NCBI GenBank assembly: GCA_019636875.1
Contig: JAHBWR010000020.1
Location: forward strand, 1 to 38,560
DNA length: 38,560 bases
Direction: 5' to 3'
Origin: Nitrospira sp.
GTDB taxonomy: Bacteria; Nitrospirota; Nitrospiria; Nitrospirales; Nitrospiraceae
The position numbers and the translations under genes were made by a program. The notes beneath the pieces are model-generated. The model was not told where the DNA came from. It saw only the letters and a program-made list of their open reading frames with translations, and did no database searches. Shown here in pieces: positions 1 through 6,839 of this stretch (position 1 is the first letter of the stretch; each line of letters starts with the position of its first letter).

Positions 1-30
1 TGAGAAATCAGTGATCGGACAATTGAAATC

Positions 31-1557
31 ATGATGATGGTCGGTGGCCCTCAGGACGAGATCTCTCTCGGCTCGACTCCTCCTCGCCTTTCAAAATCGA
101 AGTATCTCTCTGGATTGCAATGCCAGAAGCGGCTGTACTTGGAAATTCACCACCCGGCGCTGGCCACGCCGCCTGATGCCTCGACACGGGCGATTCTGGA
201 TATGGGGACCGAGGTGGGGGAATGGGCTCGCCGTCGATTCGACGGCGGTCGACTCGTTCAGGCTGGGTATCGACAAACTGAGGCGGCGTTGACTCAGACC
301 GCAGCGCTTATGACAGACCACACGGTCCCGGCGATTTTTGAAGCGGCCATTCAGGCTGACGGCGTGTTGATCCGTGTTGATGTCTTGGAGCGACTTTCCA
401 ATGGCCAACCAGATCAGTCGACGTGGCGGCTTGTCGAAGTGAAATCCTCCACCAAGGTGAAGGATGTTCACCTCGATGATCTCTCGTTGCAACGACATGT
501 GCTTCTTCAGGCAGGAATACAAGTGGCCGCATGTGCACTCATGCGGATCAATACCGGGTATGTGTATGCCGGAGGAATCGTTGATCTGGAGCAGCTTTTT
601 GCGATCGATGACGTGTCTTCTCTCGTTGAGGAACGACAGAGCAAGGTGAATGAGAAGTTGGCCATAATGAAATCGATGTTGGCCGGCCCAACCATACCCG
701 TCGTGGAGCCGGACGACCATTGCTTGGTGCCCTACGAGTGTCCATTCTGGAAGCACTGTACAAAGGATAAGCCTGCACGATGGATCTTCCACCTGCCGGG
801 ATCGAAGAAACTTGCCACCGACCTCGTGGCCCAAGGAATTGAGACGATTGACGAGATTCCCCCTCAGACACGCCTTACGATCGTTCAACGAAAAGTGAAA
901 GACAATCTCGAATGGGTCTCTAAAGATCTTTCCGCACAGTTGAGGACAGTAGCATTCCCTGTTCATCATCTTGATTTTGAAACGTTTAATCCAGCCATCC
1001 CACGCTATCCCAGAACACGGCCTTACCAGTCCATCCCGATTCAATGGTCGAATCACATCGAACAGGTGGACGGAGCACTCGTCCACCATGAATTTCTCCA
1101 TGTGGAGATGAATGATCCGCGTCGGCCTCTCGCCGAGGGGCTGTTGAAATCGCTCGGCGAAGAAGGAAGCATCTGTGTTTACTCGCCTTACGAAAAGTCG
1201 GTAATCGAGCAGCTAGCTGAAGCCTTACCGGAGCTTCGCGTGGAGCTGCGCCGCTTGATCAAGCGGATTTGGGATCTCCATCCGATCGTCAAGGATCACT
1301 ATTACCACCCGGAGTTCGGTGGATCGTTTTCGCTCAAGGAGGTGCTGCCGGCCGTGGTCCCTTCATTGCGATACGATGATCTCGCGATCAGGGCGGGTGG
1401 ACAGGCTGCAGCTGAATACTACCGCATGGTGTTTGTTGAAATGGATTGGGTCGAACGGGCGACAATTCGTGAATCACTGCTGCGGTACTGCGAAAGAGAT
1501 ACCTTGGCGATGGTGGAGTTGAGACGGGCGCTCAAAGAAAAGTCTGGGCATCTGTAG
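31..1557 (+). CDS. DUF2779 protein: Cas4/RecB-like nuclease joined to DEDD/RNase H-like exonuclease
   Basis: This 508-residue protein appears to combine two nuclease-type domains. The N-terminal half has a PD-(D/E)XK look: D117 (motif VLIRVDVLE), then E136-V-K138. Four cysteines at C31, C231, C237 and C243 are placed as in the Fe-S cluster of Cas4/AddB-type nucleases. From about residue 305 comes the DUF2779 region, which starts with LDFETF (D315, E317) and contains YCERDTLAMVEL near the C-terminus. This is the first and last acidic signature of DEDD exonucleases. The family is widespread but, to my knowledge, functionally uncharacterised. A DNA or RNA processing or repair role is inference. 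There is no CRISPR array or cas gene nearby. Three ATG codons in a row (31, 34, 37) make the exact start uncertain, and no strong Shine-Dalgarno is visible. Confidence 0.85.
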   Translation: MMMVGGPQDEISLGSTPPRLSKSKYLSGLQCQKRLYLEIHHPALATPPDASTRAILDMGTEVGEWARRRFDGGRLVQAGYRQTEAALTQTAALMTDHTVPAIFEAAIQADGVLIRVDVLERLSNGQPDQSTWRLVEVKSSTKVKDVHLDDLSLQRHVLLQAGIQVAACALMRINTGYVYAGGIVDLEQLFAIDDVSSLVEERQSKVNEKLAIMKSMLAGPTIPVVEPDDHCLVPYECPFWKHCTKDKPARWIFHLPGSKKLATDLVAQGIETIDEIPPQTRLTIVQRKVKDNLEWVSKDLSAQLRTVAFPVHHLDFETFNPAIPRYPRTRPYQSIPIQWSNHIEQVDGALVHHEFLHVEMNDPRRPLAEGLLKSLGEEGSICVYSPYEKSVIEQLAEALPELRVELRRLIKRIWDLHPIVKDHYYHPEFGGSFSLKEVLPAVVPSLRYDDLAIRAGGQAAAEYYRMVFVEMDWVERATIRESLLRYCERDTLAMVELRRALKEKSGHL

Positions 1558-1583
1558 GGGCTTTGGGGCGAGCAAGCTTGTGG

Positions 1584-1673
<90 letters not shown>

Positions 1674-1823
1674 GCTTTGTCGCTGTCTGTTTGGTTGGCC
1701 TATCGTACGTGTGTGAACGAGTGAGGTTGATAACTGTACCGAGCTTACCTTGACCTGTCCTGTTTTGCAATGGCTGGGTTGACCGCTCCATGGATTTTGA
1801 TGTGGTCGAAAAACAAGTCTCAG

Positions 1824-3011
1824 CTACCTGGTTGGTGGAGGAAAGGACAATTCTGTCAATTCGGCATGTTCAATCCCTCGTTTGATGAGTGAAGAGATAT
1901 CCAGCATCCGCTCGACTTTCAGCACGTCGTCGATCCGAGTTTTAGTGCTGGGATGGGGTGGCACAAAGAGTTTGCAGCAGTCCTGGTCTGGCTCGATGGA
2001 AATATCGTAGGTGCCGATGTGTTTCGCCTCATCAATGATCTCGCGTTTGTCCATTCCGATGAGTGGCCGGAGAATCGGGAGGTCTGCCGCCTCCTCAACG
2101 GCGCAGAGGTTCTGAGGAGTTTGTGACGCCACTTGTCCAAGACTATCGCCGGTTATGAGTGCCCAGCAGTGTTCCTGCCTTGCCAATGCTTCGGTAATGC
2201 GTACCATCATCCGTCGATAGAGCACCACCCGAAATGGGGCGGGTGCAGTCAGGACAATCTCCCGTTGGATTTCTCCAAAGGGAACGACATAGAGTCTGGA
2301 GTTGTACTGGTATGCGGTGAGGACGCTCGCGAGCTCACGGACCTTTTCTTCGGAAGCTCGACTAACCAGAGGGCGGCCAGAAAAATGAACGAAGCTCGCT
2401 TGGCATCCACGTTTGATCATGCGATAAGCCGCGACGGGTGAGTCGATGCCTCCGGAAAGTAAACAGGCCACGTGGCCGCTGACGCCAACCGGCATGCCGC
2501 CAGGTCCCTCATGCTTTTCTGCTGAGCAGAATACTTCCTTTGATAAGAGTTCGACGTACACGGTCAAGTCAGGGGTTTTTAAGCTGACCTTCTTGCCGGT
2601 TTTGTTGCAGATGGCGGCACCAAGCTCTCGCTCGATGTCCATTGAGGTCAGCACCAGCCTTTTATCTGCTCGTCTTGCAGTAACTCTGAACGTAGAAAAT
2701 GAGTGCTGCGTGATCTCCTCTATGGCAGCAGTTGTGAGAACGTCAAGGCTTGGATTGGAGAGCTGGAGGGGGATCACTTGGCCGAGCAAAAAGTTCGCAA
2801 TGCCGCAAACACGTCGCAACCGCTCTCGAACGACCTCTGGAGCCACTGCCAGAGGGAGCCAAATCCGGATCCGACTATGGAGGTTCTCAATCTGCCGAAC
2901 TCCCAGATCTAGGAGGGCAGTTCGAATGTTGTGGATGAGACAACGCTCGAATGCTTCACGATTCCGGCCCTTGAGGGCGAGCTCATGATAGTGAACAATG
3001 GCGCAACGCAT
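1824..3011 (-). CDS. thiI: tRNA 4-thiouridine synthetase ThiI (short form, no rhodanese domain)
   Basis: ThiI adenylates U8 of tRNA and transfers sulfur to make 4-thiouridine; it can also take part in thiamine thiazole synthesis. The start MRCAIVHYHELALKGRN is the classic N-terminus of the family, so I place the ATG at 3011. The frame stays open upstream to 3086, but that extension overlaps the neighbouring gene. An N-terminal ferredoxin-like/THUMP region (about residues 1-165) is followed by the PP-loop pyrophosphatase motif SGGIDSPVA (about 186-194). Near the C-terminus QDCCKLFVPPHP matches the conserved CC-x-LFVP region. At 395 residues it lacks the C-terminal rhodanese domain of the E. 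coli enzyme (482 aa), as in many bacteria, so sulfur must come from another carrier. It is downstream of and co-oriented with trxB, but separated from it by the four-helix cassette. Confidence 0.93.
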   Translation of the reverse strand: MRCAIVHYHELALKGRNREAFERCLIHNIRTALLDLGVRQIENLHSRIRIWLPLAVAPEVVRERLRRVCGIANFLLGQVIPLQLSNPSLDVLTTAAIEEITQHSFSTFRVTARRADKRLVLTSMDIERELGAAICNKTGKKVSLKTPDLTVYVELLSKEVFCSAEKHEGPGGMPVGVSGHVACLLSGGIDSPVAAYRMIKRGCQASFVHFSGRPLVSRASEEKVRELASVLTAYQYNSRLYVVPFGEIQREIVLTAPAPFRVVLYRRMMVRITEALARQEHCWALITGDSLGQVASQTPQNLCAVEEAADLPILRPLIGMDKREIIDEAKHIGTYDISIEPDQDCCKLFVPPHPSTKTRIDDVLKVERMLDISSLIKRGIEHAELTELSFPPPTR

Positions 3012-3019
3012 CAGAATCC

Positions 3020-3485
3020 CGTGAAACGTGAAAAGTGAGAGGTAAACCGTAGAGAAGGAAATCGCGAAAAACTCACAATTTGCCACCCAGGTGTCGGATG
3101 AGACCGCTCAACATCTTATCAACCCTCTCAAGCAGCTCATTCAGTGTCACCCACTCGTTCTGATCTATGTATTCCAGTCTTTTGGCGAGTTCAAGTTGTG
3201 TATCGAGCTCGCTGAGTGAACCTCTAGCAATATGGAGAAACTGAAGAAACTCCTTCTTGCCATGCCTGGCGGCGCCTTCGGCGATGTTGCTGGGGATGCT
3301 GACGGCCGCCCGTCTGATTTGGCTCAATAAGCCGTATTGTTCTTTAATTGGAAAGTGGTCGGTGGTCTGATAGGCGAGTTGAGTTAAATCAATAGCTGAA
3401 GCCCAAGCATCGAGCTTCTTGTGGGGTGTGTTCATCCGGGTCTACCAGCCATCAACTTTTAACGTTTTACGCCTTACGTTTCACG
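3020..3485. repeat. Inverted-repeat-bounded cassette (CGTGAAACGT ... ACGTTTCACG)
   Basis: The 10-mer CGTGAAACGT at 3020-3029 is repeated as its exact reverse complement ACGTTTCACG at 3476-3485. Between them lie the complete four-helix-bundle gene and little else. Each end continues inwards with degenerate short copies of the same motif (TTTTAACG, TTTTACG, CTTACG on the right; GTGAAAAGTGAGAG on the left). The right repeat contains the trxB stop codon (TGA, 3483-3481). The left repeat ends 9 bases before the thiI ATG. This looks like a small mobile or once-mobile unit inserted between trxB and thiI; mobility is inference. No transposase is encoded. Confidence 0.6.
3073..3435 (-). CDS. Four-helix-bundle protein (23S rRNA intervening-sequence protein family)
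   Basis: The 120-residue product matches the four-helix-bundle family known from 23S rRNA intervening sequences and as free-standing genes (TIGR02436 type). Hallmarks are LDAWASAIDLTQLAY at the N-terminus, the central QIRRAAVSIPSNIAEGAARH, and the KEFLQFLHIARGSLSELDTQL helix. It is all-helical with no signal peptide. The same fold is used by Avd, the accessory protein of diversity-generating retroelements, but there is no reverse transcriptase here. Its molecular function is unknown. The gene lies inside the inverted-repeat-bounded unit 3020-3485 and has no clear Shine-Dalgarno. It interrupts what would otherwise be a trxB-thiI tandem. Confidence 0.85.
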   Translation of the reverse strand: MNTPHKKLDAWASAIDLTQLAYQTTDHFPIKEQYGLLSQIRRAAVSIPSNIAEGAARHGKKEFLQFLHIARGSLSELDTQLELAKRLEYIDQNEWVTLNELLERVDKMLSGLIRHLGGKL

Positions 3486-4395
3486 CACTCTCGAGGAATC
3501 GTTCGGCGTCGATGGCGGCCATACAGCCGGTTCCGGCTGCGGTCACGGCTTGGCGATAATGCGCATCTTGTACGTCGCCTGCAGCAAAGACTCCAGGAAT
3601 GCTTGTCGCCGTACCATGGGTTGTGAGGAGGTAGCCGGTCTCGCTCATCTTCAGTTGTCCTGTAAAGAGTGCCGTATTGGGACGGTGGCCAATAGCGAGA
3701 AAAAGGCCGGCACAGGATAGATCCCATATCTTGCCGGTAACAATATTTTTGACTCGAACTCCGGTCACGACATCTTGTCCGAGTACATCTTCAACAACGC
3801 TGTTCCAGAGAAACGCAATCTTTTCATTCTTCACCGCTCGATCTTGCATGATTCGAGAAGCTCGCAGTTTGTCCCGACGATGGATGACCGATACCTTGGT
3901 GGCAAACTTCGTGAGGAACGTAGCTTCCTCCATCGCACTATCTCCGCCACCGACGACGACGAGTTCCTTGTCCTTGAAGAAAAACCCGTCACATGTGGCA
4001 CAGCTGGAGACACCGTGGCCCCACAAACGTTTTTCGTTGGGAAGACCGAGCGTAATCGGGGAGGCACCGGTCGCAATGATGAGCGTCTTGGCTTCCAGGG
4101 GTTCTTCGTCATCCACGACGATTTTGAATGGGCGAGCCTTTAGATCCACAGCCGTGACATCACCAGTCCTAAACACCGTCCCAAATCGGGCTGCTTGGGC
4201 CCGCATTTCTTTCATCAGCTCAGGGCCCATGATGCCCTTGGCGAAGCCAGGATAATTCTCAACTTCGGTCGTCGTCGTTAGTTGGCCACCTGCCTGCCAC
4301 CCCTCGATAAGAAGTGGAGACAAATTGGCTCGAGCTGTATATACCGCAGCAGTGAGCCCCGCAGGACCTGAACCGATGATCACAACGTTATGCAT
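3481..4395 (-). CDS. trxB: Thioredoxin-disulfide reductase
   Basis: This FAD enzyme transfers electrons from NADPH to thioredoxin. With the ATG at 4395 it is 304 residues, the usual size. An in-frame TTG at 4449 gives an unlikely 18-residue extension. Visible motifs are the FAD dinucleotide fold IIGSGPAGL (about 6-14), the redox pair C132-A-T-C135 followed by DGFFF, the NADPH-binding GGGDSAMEEA, and the C-terminal FAD-contacting GVFAAGDVQD. The enzyme is cytoplasmic. The stop codon is embedded in the right-hand inverted repeat of the four-helix cassette, so the 3' end abuts a putative insertion boundary. It lies downstream of coaE on the same strand. Confidence 0.95.
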   Translation of the reverse strand: MHNVVIIGSGPAGLTAAVYTARANLSPLLIEGWQAGGQLTTTTEVENYPGFAKGIMGPELMKEMRAQAARFGTVFRTGDVTAVDLKARPFKIVVDDEEPLEAKTLIIATGASPITLGLPNEKRLWGHGVSSCATCDGFFFKDKELVVVGGGDSAMEEATFLTKFATKVSVIHRRDKLRASRIMQDRAVKNEKIAFLWNSVVEDVLGQDVVTGVRVKNIVTGKIWDLSCAGLFLAIGHRPNTALFTGQLKMSETGYLLTTHGTATSIPGVFAAGDVQDAHYRQAVTAAGTGCMAAIDAERFLESA

Positions 4396-4534
4396 AACGT
4401 GTGACTCTATCACAGGGGACGAAGCGGAGGGTAGAACGATGTTGCACAATTCATGGAGATCAATCAGTCCGGCGGCGGTCTTGACCCTTGCGGTCCTTGG
4501 CTCGATGTCTCTCTATTCGAGGCGAGCGTGTGTA

Positions 4535-5134
4535 TCAGAGAGACCGGAAAGACTTATATAACTGGCGAACGGACTTGGCCAGACTGCGAAGCTCCGTCGT
4601 GCCCTCAAGCACATAATCTGCCAGGCGACGTTTCTTAGCGAGTGGCATCTGGCTCTTGATCCGACGCAGAGCGTCAGCTCTCGTGAGCCCGTTGCGTTTC
4701 TTGAGTCGGGCGATTTGGGTTTCCTGATCAGTTGTGACAACGATAGTCTTATCCACACGTTTGTCGATACCGGCTTCAAAGAGGAGGGGGACGTCATAGA
4801 TAACGACGGCGTTCGGATTCTTGCGACGGCCCTCTCGTGTAAGGCGCTTCTGCTCGCGGGCCACGCGGGGATGGATGATGCGCTCCAGCGTCCGGCGTTT
4901 TGTGGGATGGCGGAACACGATGGCGCCGAGTGCGTGACGATTGATCGTACGGTCAGGATTCAAGACCGATTTCCCAAAGCGAGCAACAATCTCGCGCCAG
5001 GCCGGTTTCTCCGGCTGTACCATGTCTCGTGCCAATGCATCGGCATCGATCACAATGGCGCCGCATAGTTTGAACAGCTTCGCCACGGTACTTTTTCCGG
5101 TCGCCACACCACCAGTGAGTCCAATAACAGTCAT
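4535..5134 (-). CDS. coaE: Dephospho-CoA kinase
   Basis: CoaE catalyses the last step of coenzyme A biosynthesis, ATP-dependent phosphorylation of the 3'-hydroxyl of dephospho-CoA. From the ATG at 5134 the protein begins MTVIGLTGGVATGKST, with the P-loop GGVATGKS at about residues 8-15. It continues with IDADALARDMV and RIIHPRV, both typical of the family, and YDVPLLFEAG. The 199-residue length is normal. Upstream in-frame starts (5152, 5164) would add residues before the conserved beta-strand and are less likely. The gene is divergent from the beta-helix protein gene. The gap to trxB is about 140 bases. Confidence 0.94.
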   Translation of the reverse strand: MTVIGLTGGVATGKSTVAKLFKLCGAIVIDADALARDMVQPEKPAWREIVARFGKSVLNPDRTINRHALGAIVFRHPTKRRTLERIIHPRVAREQKRLTREGRRKNPNAVVIYDVPLLFEAGIDKRVDKTIVVTTDQETQIARLKKRNGLTRADALRRIKSQMPLAKKRRLADYVLEGTTELRSLAKSVRQLYKSFRSL

Positions 5135-5203
5135 GACGGCGGAGCTTATCATGTGGCATACCAATCAAGAAACTGCGATTGACATCCCCAGTTTCCAGCG
5201 AGT

Positions 5204-6247
5204 ATGAGTTTCTTCATGCAGCAGGTATTTCTCATAGCACTCGGCTTATGGTTCATGGGAACTGGGTTAGGTGTCGCCGAGACCGATCTCAGGGTGTCCA
5301 CTGCGCGAACGATCACCGTCGAACCAGATGGTTCGGGGGATTTCTCGTCGATTCAAGAAGCCGTCGACAGTGCCGGGAAGGGCGACACCGTGCTGATCAA
5401 GGCGGGGGCCTATGCTCAAGACCTCACGATTCATAGTAAAGAGAAGATCAAAATCATCGGTGAGGGAGTGGATCGAGTTGTTCTACAGGGCCGCGGTGAG
5501 ATGGTTGGGGTCCTGCATATCGGGAAATGGCCTTATGGGGCCACGGACATCGAGATCAGCGGGCTAACGATCAATGAACATGGAGGCCACGCGCTCGGAA
5601 TCTTCAATGGAAAAGGCATCACCCTACGGCAGGTTCATGTGAAAGGTATGGTATTCGGCCAGCAGGTCCAAGATGTCAGAATCGAAGACTGTGTGATCGG
5701 GGGGAGCGAGACAACGGGCCTACACTTTTCTGATTCTCAGGCTGTTCTGATCGGGAATGTCATCCATGATAACGATCATGGGGTCAATGTGACTGGAAGG
5801 TCCTCGGTTCGTCTTGAGCGCAATATCATCACCAGAAATCTGTTCGAGGCAGTCGTTATTACTGATCAGGCGACCGCGGTCTTGATGAACAATACGCTCG
5901 TGAAGAATGGTGGAGGAGCGTCGTTCCTCGGTATGTCTATCAACGAGGTCTCGGGAAACATTGTCAGCTTGAACAAGGTTGGCCTGCTGATCGCACCATC
6001 GAGTCAGACCAAGACCTCGTACAATGCCTTGTTCAATAGTGAAGCCGACTTCATGATCCCCGGCTCACCGAATCGTCCTGCCCCAGAACTGAAGGTTGCC
6101 ACGGATGTCACTGCCGATCCGCGGTTTGTCGATGCGGAGCATGATGACTTCCGCCTCAGGCCCGATACGGTACTCCTCAATCGCGGCGGATTTCGCTACC
6201 TTGGAGCGCTCCCTCCTGTTGAACCTTCTTTATCTAAACACCCGTAA
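5204..6247 (+). CDS. Exported right-handed parallel beta-helix protein
   Basis: The 347-residue protein starts with a hydrophobic signal sequence (about residues 5-25, ending near GVAE). It then has a pectate-lyase/pectinesterase-like opening, TITVEPDGSGDFSSIQEAVDSA, and repeated beta-helix rungs: VQDVRIEDCVIGGSETTGL, VLIGNVIHDNDHGVNVTG, VRLERNIITRNL and VLMNNTLVKNG. These are PbH1/NosD-type coils. Such proteins are usually periplasmic or surface proteins that bind or cleave polysaccharide, or structural components. No catalytic site is evident by eye, so no activity is assigned. The Shine-Dalgarno is weak; an in-frame ATG at 5216 is an alternative start. Confidence 0.82.
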   Translation: MSFFMQQVFLIALGLWFMGTGLGVAETDLRVSTARTITVEPDGSGDFSSIQEAVDSAGKGDTVLIKAGAYAQDLTIHSKEKIKIIGEGVDRVVLQGRGEMVGVLHIGKWPYGATDIEISGLTINEHGGHALGIFNGKGITLRQVHVKGMVFGQQVQDVRIEDCVIGGSETTGLHFSDSQAVLIGNVIHDNDHGVNVTGRSSVRLERNIITRNLFEAVVITDQATAVLMNNTLVKNGGGASFLGMSINEVSGNIVSLNKVGLLIAPSSQTKTSYNALFNSEADFMIPGSPNRPAPELKVATDVTADPRFVDAEHDDFRLRPDTVLLNRGGFRYLGALPPVEPSLSKHP

Positions 6248-6300
6248 CCCTTTTAAAAACAAATGGATATAAAATTCCAACACTACTGGGAGGAATGCGT

Positions 6301-6339
6301 ATGGTATGCTTTCTCAATAGAGGGCTGACTTCCAGGTGA
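6301..6339 (+). CDS. Possible 12-codon upstream ORF (leader-like)
   Basis: GGGAGG at 6288-6293 lies 7 bases before ATG 6301, which opens a 12-codon frame encoding MVCFLNRGLTSR and ending in TGA at 6337-6339. The stop overlaps an in-frame GTG (6336) of the next frame as GTGA. The ribosome-binding site is good, but so short an ORF may be chance. If translated it could couple to the 61-residue gene downstream. Confidence 0.25.
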   Translation: MVCFLNRGLTSR

Positions 6340-6395
6340 GTTGCCTCAAGTCTCAGAGCATTCGCGCCGACAAGGAATCAACCAGGAGGTTCCCT

Positions 6396-6581
6396 GTGGC
6401 TAGCTTCCGGAGCAATCTTGAAAAACCGTCAGGTGAGGGAATTCCTTCCCTCATGGATATGGAGTCCGGTAAGCTCGTCGGAGCGGTCTTGCCCATGTCC
6501 GAGCAGGCGCAGATCCAGATGCGCAATAGCATCGAAGTGATCGAATACCTACTCAATCAGGAACGTGTCGTCTGGAGCTGA
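6396..6581 (+). CDS. Small hypothetical protein with strong ribosome binding site
   Basis: I do not recognise this 61-residue protein. The frame is open from GTG 6336, but the best start is GTG 6396, preceded by a perfect AGGAGG (6384-6389) with a 6-base spacer. The product begins MASFRSNLEKPSGEGIPSL and continues with an acidic patch MDMESGKLVGAVLPMSEQ, then a predicted C-terminal helix (QMRNSIEVIEYLLNQERVVW). It has no signal peptide, membrane segment or cysteine, so it is likely cytoplasmic. It sits alone before a 258-base gap ahead of the GH63 gene. The strong ribosome binding site is the main evidence that it is real. Confidence 0.5.
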   Translation: MASFRSNLEKPSGEGIPSLMDMESGKLVGAVLPMSEQAQIQMRNSIEVIEYLLNQERVVWS

Positions 6582-6839
6582 GCGTTCCAATCGGATCTCC
6601 CGCCCTTCCTCCAGTTCTACAAGGAAATTGCGTCCGTCAGCTCTCTCTTCAGACTATTCCAAACAAGTCGACCGAGTTCCCTGATATTTCCCCAAGCGAT
6701 CGACCTCAGTCCGAAGCCTCAAGAGACCGATGAAGGAATGAGCGGAGTTCTCTATCGACTGAGCTCGGCTTGATTCCTGCGGCGCGCAGGTTCATGGTGC
6801 CGAGGTTCGGGATATACGCATTCTGCTGATAGGGGTCAT
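6582..6839. other. Intergenic gap with possible minus-strand gene remnant
   Basis: This stretch has no plus-strand gene. On the minus strand from about 6840 down to a stop at 6706 a frame reads like natural protein ([20 protein letters not shown], then [18 protein letters not shown]). It has no start of its own outside the GH63 coding region. It may be the 3' remnant of a lost gene, or chance. A weak ribosome binding site for the GH63 gene (AGGGG, about 6831-6835) lies at the right edge. Confidence 0.3.

Noticed and set aside
91..1101. Long minus-strand open frame (336 codons) opposite the DUF2779 gene
   Set aside because: It has no recognisable domain and is odd in composition. The plus strand carries clear nuclease motifs over the same bases, so it is an antisense shadow.
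3073..3435. Diversity-generating retroelement accessory protein (avd)
   Set aside because: The fold family is shared, but no reverse transcriptase, template repeat or variable repeat is present nearby.
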